Assembly (NCBI GenBank): GCA_950097015.1 | Contig: CATNEN010000039.1 | Location: 2,170,001 to 2,234,000 of the forward strand | Reading direction: 5' to 3' | DNA from: Macrostomum hystrix | Taxonomy: Eukaryota; Platyhelminthes; Macrostomidae | Length of the DNA: 64,000 nt | In this document: positions 45,271 through 56,656 of the stretch, one piece after another | Numbering within the stretch: position 1 is the first letter of the stretch | Layout of the letters: each line of letters starts with the position of its first letter | Notes under the pieces: generated by a model | What the model was told of the DNA's origin: nothing | The model's input: the letters and a program-made list of their open reading frames with translations, nothing else | Database searches by the model: none | Program-made: the position numbers and the translations under genes

Positions 45271-46386
45271 ACTGCAGTGGATGGGATGGCAGACTGCAGT
45301 GGATGGGATGGCCGACTGCAGTGGAGGGGATGGTAGATTGCAGTGGATGGATTGGCAGACTGCAGTGGATGGGATGGCAGACTGCAGTGGATGGGATGGT
45401 AGATTGCAGTGGAGGGGATGGTAGATTGCAGTGGATGGATTGGCAGACTGCAGTGGATGGGGTGGCAGACTGCAGTGGATGGGATGGTAGATTGCAGTGG
45501 ATGGATTGGCAGACTGCAGTGGATGGGATGGCAGACTGCAGTGGATGGGATGGCAGACTGCAGTGGATGGGATGGCAGACTGCAGTGGATGGGATGGCCG
45601 ACTGCAGTGGAGGGGATGGTAGATTGCAGTGGATGGATTGGCAGACTGCAGTGGATGGGATGGCAGACTGCAGTGGATGGGATGGCAGACTGCAGTGGAT
45701 GGGATGGCCGACTGCAGTGGAGGGGATGGTAGATTGCAGTGGATGGATTGGCAGACTGCAGTGGATGGGATGGCAGACTGCAGTGGATGGGATGGCAGAC
45801 TGCAGTGGATGGGATGGCAGACTGCAGTGGATGGGATGGCCGACTGCAGTGGAGGGGATGGTAGATTGCAGTGGATGGATTGGCAGACTGCAGTGGATGG
45901 GATGGCCGACTGCAGTGGAGGGGATGGTAGATTGCAGTGGATGGATTGGCAGACTGCAGTGGATGGGATGGCAGACTGCAGTGGATGGGATGGCAGACTG
46001 CAGTGGATGGGATGGCCGACTGCAGTGGAGGGGATGGTAGATTGCAGTGGATGGGTTGGCAGACTGCAGTGGGTGGGTTGGCAGACTGCAGTGGAGGGGA
46101 TGGTAGATTGCAGTGGATGGATTGGCAGACTGCAGTGGATGGGATGGCAGACTGCAGTGGATGGGATGGCAGACTGCAGTGAATGGGATGGCCGACTGCA
46201 GTGGAGGGGATGGTAGATTGCAGTGGATGGATTGGCAGACTGCAGTGGATGGGATGGCAGACTGCAGTGGATGGGATGGCAGACTGCAGTGGATGGGATG
46301 GCCGACTGCAGTGGAGGGGATGGTAGATTGCAGTGGATGGGTTGGCAGACTGCAGTGGGTGGGTTGGCAGACTGCAGTGGAGGGGC
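45271..46386. repeat. 22-bp minisatellite with higher-order order
   Basis: About 50 copies of GCAGACTGCAGTGGATGGGATG with three recurring variants (GGCAGACTGCAG-GATGGGAT, GGCCGACTGCAG-GAGGGGAT, GGTAGATTGCAG-GATGGATT) that repeat in a fixed order, giving blocks of 132-176 bp. All six frames stay open for hundreds of codons; none is taken as coding. Confidence 0.95.
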
Positions 46387-46905
46387 CAAAAGTAGTTCAA
46401 TTTCCGGGTTATGAAAAAATTAAATTAGTATAGTGGCAGTTGTATAAATTTCAATTCTTTTATTAATTCACTTTGTGGTTGATCTATGCAAGTTAATATA
46501 TAAACAAAGGCATTTGTGAAGAGTAAACAGTTTAGAGAAGTAAAATAACAATCCGGTCTTTTTTTGGCAAAACTGGAGGCACGGTTCGTTATTTTGTGAA
46601 CGCTTGCGCATCTGGGAAAAATAGTGAGCAGTAGCTGTGATTGAATATCAGGTTACAATATGTAATATCTGTAATATCGATGCAGGAACACTAAGGTTAA
46701 TTCCTAACGAAGAGATTTGTAAAAGTACATTTGGAATAAGTGCATAATGCGCTGTCAATCACAGCCGTTACAGGTAAGTGCTTTTGCGAGAGCTCCAGCG
46801 CAAACAGAGCTTAAAGTATGCTACTTTTATGCTTTTATGCAATTCGTACTAAAATTCGCTGTATTTACCCCAGAAATTTGATTGAGGCGAGTGTGGCCAC
46901 CAAAA
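46387..46905. other. Intergenic stretch
   Basis: No gene, RNA or repeat recognised between two minisatellites. Confidence 0.5.
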
Positions 46906-47485
46906 AGACTGCAGTGAGGGGTTGGCTGTCTAACGGTCTGGAGTAAAGGGGTGGTTGTCCAACGGTCTGGAGTAAAGGGTTGGCTGTCTAACGGTCTGGA
47001 GTAAAGGGGTTGGCTGTCTAACGGTCTGGAGTAAAGGGGTGGCTGTCCAACGGGCTGGAGGGAGGGGGTGGCTGTTCAAGGGTCTGGAGTGATGGGGTGG
47101 CTGACAAACAGACTGGAGTGAGGGGGTGGCTGTCCAAGGGTCTGGAGTGATGGGGTGGCTGTCCAAGGGTCTGGAGTGATGGGGTGGCTGTCCAAGGGTC
47201 TGGAGTGATGGGGTGGCTGTCCAAGGGTCTGGAGTGATGGGGTGGCTGTCCAAGGGTCTGGAGTGATGGGGTGGCTGTCCAAGGGTCTGGAGTGATGGAG
47301 TGGCTGACAAACATACTGGAGTGAGTTTTGGCTGTCCGGGAGGGGATGGCTGTCCAAGGGTCTGGAGTGAGGGGGTGGCTGTCCAAAGGGCTCGAGGGAG
47401 CGGGTGGCTCACTTACAGACTGGAGTGAGGTTTGGCTGTCCAAGAGACTGGGAGGGAGCGGGTGGCTGTCCAAAATACTAGAGAG
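46906..47485. repeat. 29/30-bp minisatellite
   Basis: About 19 units of GGGGTGGCTGTCCAAGGGTC plus TGGAGTGAT, with diverged edges and variants carrying TCTAACGG or GACAAACAG. Confidence 0.92.
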
Positions 47486-47694
47486 GGTCTTGCGGTTCAA
47501 CAGAATGGAATGATGGCAGGCAGTTGTAAGCAATAGACTCCAGTCAATCTGGCGAAGGATGACGGACTTAAAATAATCAGAGCAGACAACAAAAACTCGC
47601 AGACGAATGATTGTTCATCAATAGCCCTTGCACTCTGAGTGCATTGGTTTAGCAACTCGATTATTCCCCCTGGTTGTCAAATCTCGACTTCGAG

Positions 47695-50574
47695 TCAAGC
47701 GGACTCGTCAGCCGACTCCGCCGGCGTCTGCAGACTGACACTGATTCTCAGCTTGTCATCGGCATCGTCTCCGGTGGCGGGGGCTTCTTCGACTTCTTCA
47801 ACTTCGGCCAGCTCTTCCAGGTGAAGCTGCTGGAACTGCTCGTCCGCCACCCGCCTGCTGTCGCGCGGCGTGTTGCTGGGCGCCTGGACTATGAGAAGCG
47901 GCTGCTGCTGCTGCTGCTGATTACGTCGACCCTGACTGTAGCCGCGCTTGCCAGCAGCGACTCCGCTGCTGTTCCTCTCCACGATGGCGTTCTCAACGTA
48001 GGCAAACATGCGCTCGATGTCTGAGTCACCGACGCGAAATGGAACCTGGAGGCGCGGTTGGGAGTGCTGTGGGAGTGAAGTTTTGGAGTGTATTGAGAAC
48101 CTCGCCCTCAACCTACCTGTTGATGCTGCGGCTGGGTTGTCAGCATGGCCTGTCGTGGAGACTGCGGTGACATGGGAATCGGGTTGAAGCTCACAGACCG
48201 CTGCTGCTGCTGTTGCTGCTGGATCGGTAGGGCGTAGTGTTGATGCGGTTGCGGCTGATTGGCCAGTAGGTGCACTGGGTAGGTGCCCGGCATGATCGGC
48301 ATGACTCGGCGCGGAGTTCCCGCTGGCGCCAACGTCGGGTGCTGCCTGCCAGCCGGGCCAGCCGCCTGAAGATGCGGCGACTGCTGAAGCGCGCGTCCCA
48401 GAACTGCAGGCATACTGGCGCCGCCTCGTGGAATCGACGGCGAAGTTCGTCGACGATCCTGAAGTTGCTGCTGCTGAAGCAACTGGCGCCTCTGCTGCTG
48501 CTGCTGCTGCTGCACGGCCGCCTGCGCCGCAGGGCTCCCTAACCCCTGCTGAAACGATCGACCAACGACGCCGAGTGCCGATGGCGAAGGTGACGGCGCC
48601 GATCGAGCTGTTCCAGCGCGACTTCGGCGCTGATGAAACTCATCGCCAGCTGACGACGGAGGCGGGGGCGGAGGCTCACCATTGTTGCCGGCGTCCTCCT
48701 CAGCCACATCCGCGGCCTGCTCGCTGGCCACGGAATAAACCAGCCTGCGTGCCGATTCAGCTTCGCCGTCAGCGTCTCCAGTGACGTCACCGGCGCCGCC
48801 GCAGTCTTCTCCACTAAACATGCTTAGAACTGAGGCCAGCCGTTCGTTTTCCTCGCTTGTGACGCCACCGTTGACTCCGCCGACTCCGCTAGCGAAGGAC
48901 GGTTGGCAGCCGCCGACAGCGGCGCTGACGCTGCCACCGCCGCCGCCGCCGCCGCCGCCGCCGAAGTGGCTGTCCTGCGACGATAGCAAGCGGTCGGGCC
49001 GGCCGAAGCACTCAGCGGGGTTGCTGCGCGGCAGGTACATGCCGTACCTGTCTATGGCTCGCCGGTCAATGTAGTTGCTGCTGCAGGTGGGAACAGCCGG
49101 TGCACTGAGATTACTTTCTACTAACAGTAGACCGAATCGAATAATAAGTCGAAACATTCACAGGCTGCATATTACTTCTTAGTCTGACCTGATACACTGA
49201 ATCTGGTCTGAAGGGATGAGGAAATTGGCGTTTGACATAAGGGCGCCGATTTTGTTACCCTAACCTCAGATTCGAACTTCAGAGCTCTCAGCTGACCAAC
49301 CAATGGGCTGCAAGTTCTGACAGCCTACGTGTATACTCACGAGTTGTATCTGGCGCCCACCAGGAAGGCGTGAAAAGTCTCGCCCGTCACTCGGCCGCTC
49401 TTCCGCTCGGCCAGTCTGTTGGAATCGTGGAAGCGGAGTGAAATGTTTTCTAATCTTCAACAGTAGAAACACCACGGGGCATTTCAAACACCCACATTTC
49501 TCTTTGTGGGAAAATAGTCTGCCAATCGCCGTGAAATGCAGAACACGGGCTCTAACTGTACGCTCCGATGAAACAACTTTCAGAATCACAAAACATCGTC
49601 ATCGTCGAGATATTCAACGATTCTCGTCGGGGTGTCTGGTGGCAAAAACCACAAAAATAGGCAATCATGTATCATGTAACCATGGCAACCATGTCGGCTT
49701 CTCTGTATGACTATATTGTATTGATAATATTGATAATTTATACACTCTTGAACCGCTACGGACTCGCCAGAGGTTTAGACAGCAATGTTTTTTATCCTTG
49801 TCACCAGGGTCTTCGCCATGAGTCGCTGAATATCTTGATGACGCTGGCTCTTGGAAGTTTGAAAGTTCATTCATCGTAAATGGCGGAAGATTTCGATTGG
49901 GATTGAAAACTTTCACGAAAATCGGTCATTCGGTTTAGGAGCTGTTGTGAAATGGGCAGTGGGTATTTGATATCTTTCCAGGGGGGATAGCGTGGTCTTT
50001 CTGCTGTGAAGTATACTTTGCCGATGAAGAGCCATGGCACAAGCGTGCACTCACTCTCGCTGCACTTGATTTGCCGAGATGCAGCGCTTGCGCTCCAACC
50101 GCTCCGCTCCTGAAATATTCGGATTGGACAGCGGATTATTAACCCCTGCGCAATGCGACAGGGAATGCGGAAAATTCAAGGATTTCTCACTGAGCCGGTC
50201 CTGCCGCCGCTCCTCCTGGATGGTGACCGGCGCGGACTGGATCCGGTTCTGGTTTCTAAGAATTCTGCAAGTTTTTTGTGCGCTCGAGTGAGGAAAGCTC
50301 GAATTCCTAGAATATCCGCAGGGGACACTTACGAGGCTCTAGTCGGCCTCCCGTATTTGTAGGAGTCATCGCATTCCAAATCGACAACCTGATGCTGCTG
50401 CTGCTGCTGCTGCTGTTCCAGCTGTTGCTTGTGCTGCTGCTGCTGCTGCTGCTGCAGGTAGGGGTGCGCAGACGTGGGCCGATAGAAGCTGCCTGGCGGT
50501 ATCGCCGGATTCTGGCGGCGAGTTTTCTCGAAGGCCGACTTTGCCCTACGGGCTCCGCCATCCTGCTGCTCAAG
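47695..50574 (-). CDS. Gln/Pro/Gly-rich protein of unknown family (5' end not found; at least 583 aa)
   Basis: Minus-strand exons: about 50574-50333, 50255-50191, 49449-49341, 49080-48117 and 48066-47695 (stop). Phases agree. The most ordered part crosses exons 2-4: IQSAPVTIQEERRQDRL, SLRFHDSNRLAERKSGRVTG, ETFHAFLVGARYNS and SNYIDRRAIDRYGMYLPRSN. The rest is low-complexity: Gln runs, a Gly10 run, a Pro6 run and an acidic C terminus. Exon 3 has a second acceptor (49415), which would fit direct splicing from exon 1 and skip exon 2, so alternative splicing is possible. The longer exon 3 begins a few bases from MITE copy 3. I do not recognise the family; a scaffold-like protein is only a guess. 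Confidence 0.65.
49455..50011 (+). mobile_element. MITE copy 3
   Basis: Ends CTTCAACAGTAGAAACACCACG and CGTGGTCTTTCTGCTGTGAAG form imperfect terminal inverted repeats. The interior matches copies 1 and 2 (CGATGAAACAACTTTCAGAA, TATTCAACGATTCTCGTCGG, GTGTCTGGTGGCAAAAACC). No coding capacity. It lies in an intron of the Gln-rich gene. Confidence 0.75.
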
Positions 50575-50584
50575 CTGCTCAAAT

Positions 50585-50780
50585 ATTTGAGTAGGGTTTG
50601 AGTATAGTTGGATTTGGACTCGAGTTGTGTTTATGTAGATTTTGAGTAGAGTTTTCAGTAGAGTTTGAGTTGGGTTCAAGTAGGGTTTCCATTGAGCTTG
50701 AGTTGATTTTTGATAATCGAGGTTACAGTTGCGTGTAAGTAGAGTTTGAGTAGGCTTTGAGTAGGATTGAAGTACTATTA
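50585..50780. repeat. Degenerate AGTAGAGTTTGAGT repeats
   Basis: Diverged 12-15 bp units, just upstream of the first exon I can place in the Gln-rich gene and probably intronic. Confidence 0.6.
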
Positions 50781-51044
50781 TAGGTACTAATAAAATTTTG
50801 TGGCTTAAGCATGCAAAAAATATATATAATTCTAGAAGTCTCGCATAGTGAGCTACGTGCTAGTACAGAAATAGACAACCAGAAACATGAATGCAGAGTT
50901 ATTCGAGACTCACTGAAACAGTTGCATAAACAGGTATGAGACAATTATATAAATTAGACACTTATTAATGCATTGTTTAAGAGTCATATCAAATAAATGC
51001 GAGCTGAATCACGTTTATGTTTTAATGCTTTATATGCTAACCAG

Positions 51045-51735
51045 GGAGTCCATCTGTTATACGGGGTGTCCACCTGTTATACGGGGTGTCCACCTGTTAT
51101 ACGGGGTGTCCATCTGTTATACGGGGTGTCCACCTGTTATACGGGGTGTCCATCTGTTATACGGGGTGTCCATCTGTTATACAGGGTGTCCATCTGTTAT
51201 ACAGGGTGTCCATCTGTTATACGGGGTGTCCACCTGTTATACGGGGTGTCCATCTGTTATACAGGGTGTCCATCTGTTTTACGGGGTGTCCATCTGTTAT
51301 ACAGGGTGTCCATCTGTTATACAGGGAGTCCATCTGTTATACAGGGAGTCCATCTGTTATACGGGGTGTCCATCTGTTATACGGGGTGTCCATCTGTTAT
51401 ACGGGGTGTCCATCTGTTATACGGGGTGTCCATCTGTTATACAGGGTGTCCATCTGTTATACAGGGTGTCCATCTGTTATACAGGGAGTCCATCTGTTAT
51501 ACAGGGAGTCCATCTGTTATAAAGGGTGTCCATCTGTTATACAGGGTGTCCATCTGTTATACAGGGTGTCCATCTGTTATACGGGGTGTCCACCTGTTAT
51601 ACGGGGTGTCCATCTGTTATACGGGGTGTCCATCTGTTATACAGGGAGTCCATCTGTTATACAGGGAGTCCATCTGTTATACGGGGTCTCCATCTGTTTT
51701 ACAGGGTGTCCATCTGTTATACAGGGTTTTTATTG
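51045..51735. repeat. 20-bp minisatellite (GGTGTCCATCTGTTATACGG)
   Basis: About 34 units with A/G and T/A variants at fixed positions. Open frames over it are artefacts. It precedes the 3' end of the next minus-strand gene. Confidence 0.95.
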
Positions 51736-51942
51736 GTTAGGCAGAGTGTTTATCTGTTTTACAGGTGTCGAGAAATTTTGGGAAATTTGGATCATTCTGT
51801 AAATCAGCCAAGTATTATTTACAGACACTAAAAGTTTACGTGTGAATTTCGCAATAATTTTAATCAGCCAAGACAACAAAAAAATGTAAGTGCTGAAATA
51901 GTGTACATTTATTCTCATTGGTGCCAGTGACCGATAGTTTAG

Positions 51943-52111
51943 CTAAAACTGAAAGCAAGGCCAGTCATCTGATTTGAAATGAATGGCTAGTGGATTGTCT
52001 CCAACCTTGTAGAGAAAGTTGATAATCTGTGACGGATATCCGGGAACGTGCAGCTCGTAGCTGCCGTGGCTAGTTCTGACAATTACCATCTGGCTTGGCG
52101 GCGACTGTGAC
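51943..52111 (-). CDS. Candidate terminal exon of an unidentified gene
   Basis: After an acceptor CCCTGATTTCAG the minus strand can be read as SQSPPSQMVIVRTS, then SYELHVPGYPSQIINFLYK, to DDWPCFQF and TAG. AATAAA follows about 30 bases after the stop (near 51910), as expected at a gene end. Another phase gives a short VTVAAKPDGN ending. The joining exon is unresolved: a 33-base candidate at about 53130-53162 (acceptor TTTTACGAG, donor CAG|GTATCT) and the exon at 54172-54380 lie upstream, but their phases favour the short reading. Confidence 0.35.
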
Positions 52112-52269
52112 CTGAAATCAGGGACACGTCAGCATGGCAAATGTACTTTTAGCCAGACGTGGCTGCAGCGTAGGTAGACCTAGCTCCTAGATATTTACTA
52201 AATAAACTTTCTCATTGTTTGAAACTTTAATGAAGAAAAAGGCGAAAAACTTCAAGGACATTTCTCGCT

Positions 52270-52690
52270 AAGGAATGTTACGTAGCCTTAGGTGATTCCT
52301 GTGTAGCCTTATGTGATTCCTGCGTAGCCTTAGGTGATTCCTGTGTAGCCTTATGTGATTCCTGTGTAGCATTAGGTGATTCCTGTGTAGCCTTAGGTGA
52401 TTCCTGTGTAGCCTTAGGTGATTCCTGTGTAGCCTTATGTGATTCCTGCGTAGCCTTAGGTGATTCCTGCGTAGCCTTAGGTGATTCCTGTGTAGCCTTA
52501 GGTGATTCCTGTGTAGCCTTAGGTGATTCCTGCGTAGCCTTAGGTGATTCCTGCGTAGCCTTAGGTGATTCCTGTGTAGCCTTAGGTGATTCCTGTGTAG
52601 CCCTAGGTGATTCCTGTGTAGCCTTAGGTGATTCCTGTGTAGCCTTAGGTGATTCCTGTGTAGCCTTTGGTGATTCCTGCGTAGCCTTGA
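52270..52690. repeat. 21-bp minisatellite (TAGGTGATTCCTGTGTAGCCT)
   Basis: About 20 near-identical copies with C/T and G/T variants. Probably intronic. Confidence 0.95.
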
Positions 52691-52699
52691 GTAGTCACA

Positions 52700-53480
52700 A
52701 CTAACTTTGCGGAATACATCACAATACTCACTGATTCCTGTTGTCTCTTAAAAAAATTTGCAAAATAAAATTTCGAAAGTCGGGAGGCTGATTGAACGTT
52801 GCCAAATTTAACGAGGAAAAAATCTTAACAGAGCTTGGTCAGTTGGTCAGTGAGCGGCGATAGATGGGTTCTGCAGAGTCCGCAGTTTAAAATCCCCCTA
52901 AAAACAGACAACTGGCGCTTTCTGGGAGGAATTAGAGCGGCCGCCAGCCCCGACGCGCGGTAGAATTATAAGTTGTTCCAACCCCCATCCCCCGTTGTCA
53001 AGCGTTGGCGATGCCAAGTTGCAGTCCTGGGGACGGGGCGAGACGAGACGAGGAGGGCGAGAGTGAGCTGAGCACACAGCTGAATAGTCTGCGGACAGGC
53101 TGAATGAATGTGAATAATTTAGATACCTGGCGACTCGCGCATTCCGGCCTCGCGTCCATCTCGTAAAACAGCAATCAGAGAGAAGGAAGTTTGAAACAGT
53201 TGGACTCAGAGAAAATCAGAGGAATGCTGCTCTGCTGGGGGCAGGGCTGGCTGGTGAAGAACTTTAGGGAGATTTCTAACAAAAAGAATCTCGCGATTGG
53301 GAATTAAATGAAGCAACGCTAGTAATTGGATTGGAGGAGAAAGTTAAAATTTTAGTTTGCATTAGTAATCGTTTTTGCATTTTTAAACTATTAGTGCATC
53401 ATTCGGGTTTCTATATAACTATCATTTATGAGTACAATAGACTCTACTGATAGTAGTCTGGTGGTTACTCTACTGCAAAA
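52700..53480. other. Stretch between orphan exons
   Basis: Contains only the possible 33-base minus-strand exon near 53130-53162. Otherwise no gene or repeat is recognised; 52920-53100 is G/C-rich without coding signal. Confidence 0.35.
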
Positions 53481-53639
53481 CTTACAGCTCAATAAGCGTT
53501 AAAATGTTCGCATTGCTTTTCAGTTGACAAAGGCGGAGAAGATAAAGGTAAAGAAAACGAAAAGAAAAGGAAGGGATAGGATAATATAAGATAATATAAA
53601 GGAAGACTAGAAGAAGGGAGATATAATAAAATAAAGGAT

Positions 53640-53997
53640 GGGGCTGACTGGCACAGCGGTCTGACGCGTTTGTCTCTCGCGCCAAGGTCCCTGAGCTCGA
53701 TTCCGCGACAGGGCCACATTTATTTTCGGGCGCAGCCGTGGAGAGAAGGCTTTGGGGGCTTGTTTTGCAATTTGCGCCCTTGAGGGCCAACCTCTAAGGT
53801 ACAGTGAAGTGTACACTGCCTGACGATGAGAAAGTCAGGGCAGATGTACACACATGTGTGAGCGTATGCCTACGAACAGTATCTGTGTGCAGGAGTCAGC
53901 GAAATAGGCGGAATTGCCTCCTCGCTGGCTGCGGGTCTAGTGTCACAGAATAATGTGCCATTGCCCACAGCCCTCCAGCAGTTATTATTATTATTAT
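53640..53997 (+). mobile_element. tRNA-derived SINE, most complete copy
   Basis: The head GGGCTGACTGGCACAGCGGT has a pol III A box (TGGCACAGCGG). GAGCTCGATTCCGCG about 40 bases later fits a B box. A unique body follows, with an (ATT)n tail at 53979-53997. Copies or pieces of the body occur at 27013-27355, 12283-12412 and about 20335-20385, all on the minus strand. Confidence 0.8.
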
Positions 53998-54126
53998 TGG
54001 AAGGAGGGCAGATGAAAGGTGAGGGGATGAAGTGAAAGAAGGGAGCGGAGAATAATAACAAGTAAAGAAGCCATTCAAAATATATTTTTCCTTTTTAGTA
54101 CAAACTAGAGAGCAAAATATCTCATT

Positions 54127-54380
54127 TTAATCGTGTTGCACCAGTAAAATTTGCGTTTTAAGAAGCCGTACCCGATTGGGCGCCAGCAGTTGGGTTTTGA
54201 ACAGCAGGGACTCCTTGCACGGCTCCGGGTAGTCCTGCTTTAGGCGCAGCGCGTACTGCGGTGTGTGACACTGCTCGGTGAACTCACGCTCGTAGAGCTC
54301 CTCGACGGCCGCCTCGATGCCGCGCACATAGTCGGCGTCCTTGTTGAACAAGCCGGAGGAGATGGGATGTCGGACAGTCT
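54127..54380 (-). CDS. Coding exon of an unidentified gene
   Basis: After acceptor AATTGCACAG the minus strand reads ETVRHPISSGLFNKDADYV, EAAVEELYEREFTEQCH, YALRLKQDYPEPCKESLLF and KTQLLAPNR, with strong GC3 codon bias. A donor GTACGG at 54171 would end the exon after NR; read-through instead gives 11 more residues and a stop at 54127. The upstream exon was not found in the AT-rich DNA to the right. The family is not recognised. Confidence 0.5.
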
Positions 54381-54384
54381 CTGT

Positions 54385-56540
54385 GCAATTAGTTAACGAT
54401 GAATAACCGAAACAGGTCCAGAATAAGATAATATAATGACTCCATAGAAACGTAACAAAGTTTAAAAATATTTAACTTTTGTCGCAGGCAACTGAATACC
54501 AGATCAATAATCACTCGACAGCTTCTAAACTATTTTATATTTTATCTTATCTTTGTGACTACTAAACAATGGGAACAAAATTGATTAATGTGGGACGAAA
54601 TATTTAATTCAAACTTTAAGCAAGTTTATCTAAAGTTATTCATGTTACATTTATCATTTAGAATAAATAAAAATGAAATTTTCCCTTATTTGAATTGTTC
54701 TCACCCTCTTAAATAATTGCATTACACACTCTCCGAGATAGACTAGATTCTAATATCACATAATCCATGGATATATGATGGCCATAGAAGAGTTCAAAGC
54801 TAACAGCTACAATATGTCAATGATATATTATTTTGGTCCACAACAGGCAGAACACAGTATGTGATTTGGCAGACCGCAGTTCTGCTTATGTGTGTATATT
54901 ATTGAAATAATATATAACAAAATACTATGTAAGCCTTCTTGATAACTGAAATTATCAAACAGAATTTTGAGCAACCTAATGAAATTGATATTTTATGTTC
55001 CGGAGTGCAGGCATGCAGCCGATGCTCCATTTAGAAAATGTATGGAGATTTATAATATTTTCTTGATTCATTCAAATCATATTCAATTCCGACCTGAACA
55101 AATCTGATAAGGACTTTTCAATTCATATTATTTGTTGTAATTTTATGTATCTATGTTTTGTGTTTTATGTATTTTATATTTAACACTGAGATCCAAATTT
55201 AAGGATACTTTTGTACTTATATTGCTCAACTTACTTTTTATCACATATAACAGTTACACTATTTGGTAGAAAATATTTGTCTATAATCAATCCTAAACTA
55301 TTTATAAAAGTTCACATATAAGGTTTTGAACATATTTGAATACTTAATTACACAAAAGTAAGTTTATTAAGTATTTAGTACTTCGTTGTTTAATTAAATA
55401 TTTAAGAACTCAAGAAGTGAAAAATAAATAAAAAATTTGGTTTTAGAGACCATCACATTACATTTTACATAAAATACATTCTTACCCATACAAAACTTGC
55501 TCCACAATACACGAAAAGAATTAAGATAACCTAAAGTTGCATTTCTTAAATATCAGAAAATAAAGCAACTCTATGAGCCTACGAGTCGAGTAAATTAATT
55601 CGACTCAAAAGGGTCGAGTTGAAATAATTAGGCTCTGCTAAAGTGTAACCAGTATCAACATCATTGAAAGAAATAAAAGAATAAAAAATACGTTTTAATA
55701 AAGTATTTTTTACAGAATAAAAAGTATTTTCGAAATTTAATTGGTTTGCAGAAAGGAAATCTATTTTCATTTGTTTAAATTTGTTTTCTACCGAGTTCTT
55801 TCCTACAAAAATTTCGTCACTAATTATAATAATCATTATTATGTTTTGCTGCGTGAATTTAACAGTGTGAAAAGTTATTGGCATTAGGAAGAACAAATTA
55901 GTTTGAAGGAGTGTTCAGTATTCTTTTTTAAGATATACTTAAAGTACCTTTACCAAGATCCGAAAAATGTTATATGGCAATTGCTAAGCTCGGTAGACGA
56001 AATAATTAATGAATTTAACGTAATTCCACGTTAGTCCCCCCTTAATAGATGGGAAAGCAAGTTCACGTATGCATACAAACTGCTTGAACACATTATTATC
56101 TGAATAAATCTAACGTTGTAAGGCCATCGTCATTTTACCATTTATTCTTTACTGTAAACATGCGCCACAAGCGAATAAGTTACAGTTGAGTCAGTTTTAG
56201 GAAAATTGGGTAGAATAGACAAAACAATGCAGATTATTGTACGCTCCTAATTGCTTTTTATAAATAACAAACGATAAGGAATTCAGGTTTAAAGAAAAAA
56301 TAACTTGTTACATAAGAATTGCAACTTTCACTGAACATAAAGATCAGGAGGCAATCAGCAGACTACTAGAGGAAACGACTCCAGTGGTATATTTACAGCA
56401 AAAAGGATTATCTACTCGACTCGACTGAGTCTTAACCATTGCTAATAAAGTGCTCAAGAAACCTACTTACGCGCGAAATGAAACATTTTAAAGCGTGAAT
56501 GAAAGGCGCAAGAAGCACAGTGCACTATTTAGCAGGGGCA
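54385..56540. other. AT-rich stretch without recognised genes
   Basis: Markedly poorer in G and C than the rest of the window. It contains short open frames such as a 105-codon one at 55579-55896 (-), with no homology I recognise and codon use that simply reflects the base composition. No tandem array. Confidence 0.55.
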
Positions 56541-56543
56541 CAC

Positions 56544-56549
56544 TTTATT
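56544..56549 (-). terminator. Polyadenylation signal of SLC30A9
   Basis: Minus-strand AATAAA about 108 bases after the stop at 56657. Confidence 0.6.
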
Positions 56550-56656
56550 AACACTGATTTGTTTTGCAGAGAGAAATAGAGAATGAAGCCCATAGCGACT
56601 TACAGTTTGGGACAGTTGAAAGTGTACGAAAAATCAAATTCAGAGTGAGCGCGTTC

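Noticed and set aside
45126-46433. Frames of up to 395 codons on both strands
   Set aside because: They come from the 22-bp minisatellite, open in all frames; no unique domain.
50968-51831. Three overlapping plus-strand frames of about 184-247 codons
   Set aside because: They come from the 20-bp minisatellite without stops in any plus frame.
55579-55896. 105-codon minus-strand frame in AT-rich DNA
   Set aside because: The amino-acid content mirrors base composition (Ile, Asn, Phe, Lys). No splice context or recognised similarity.
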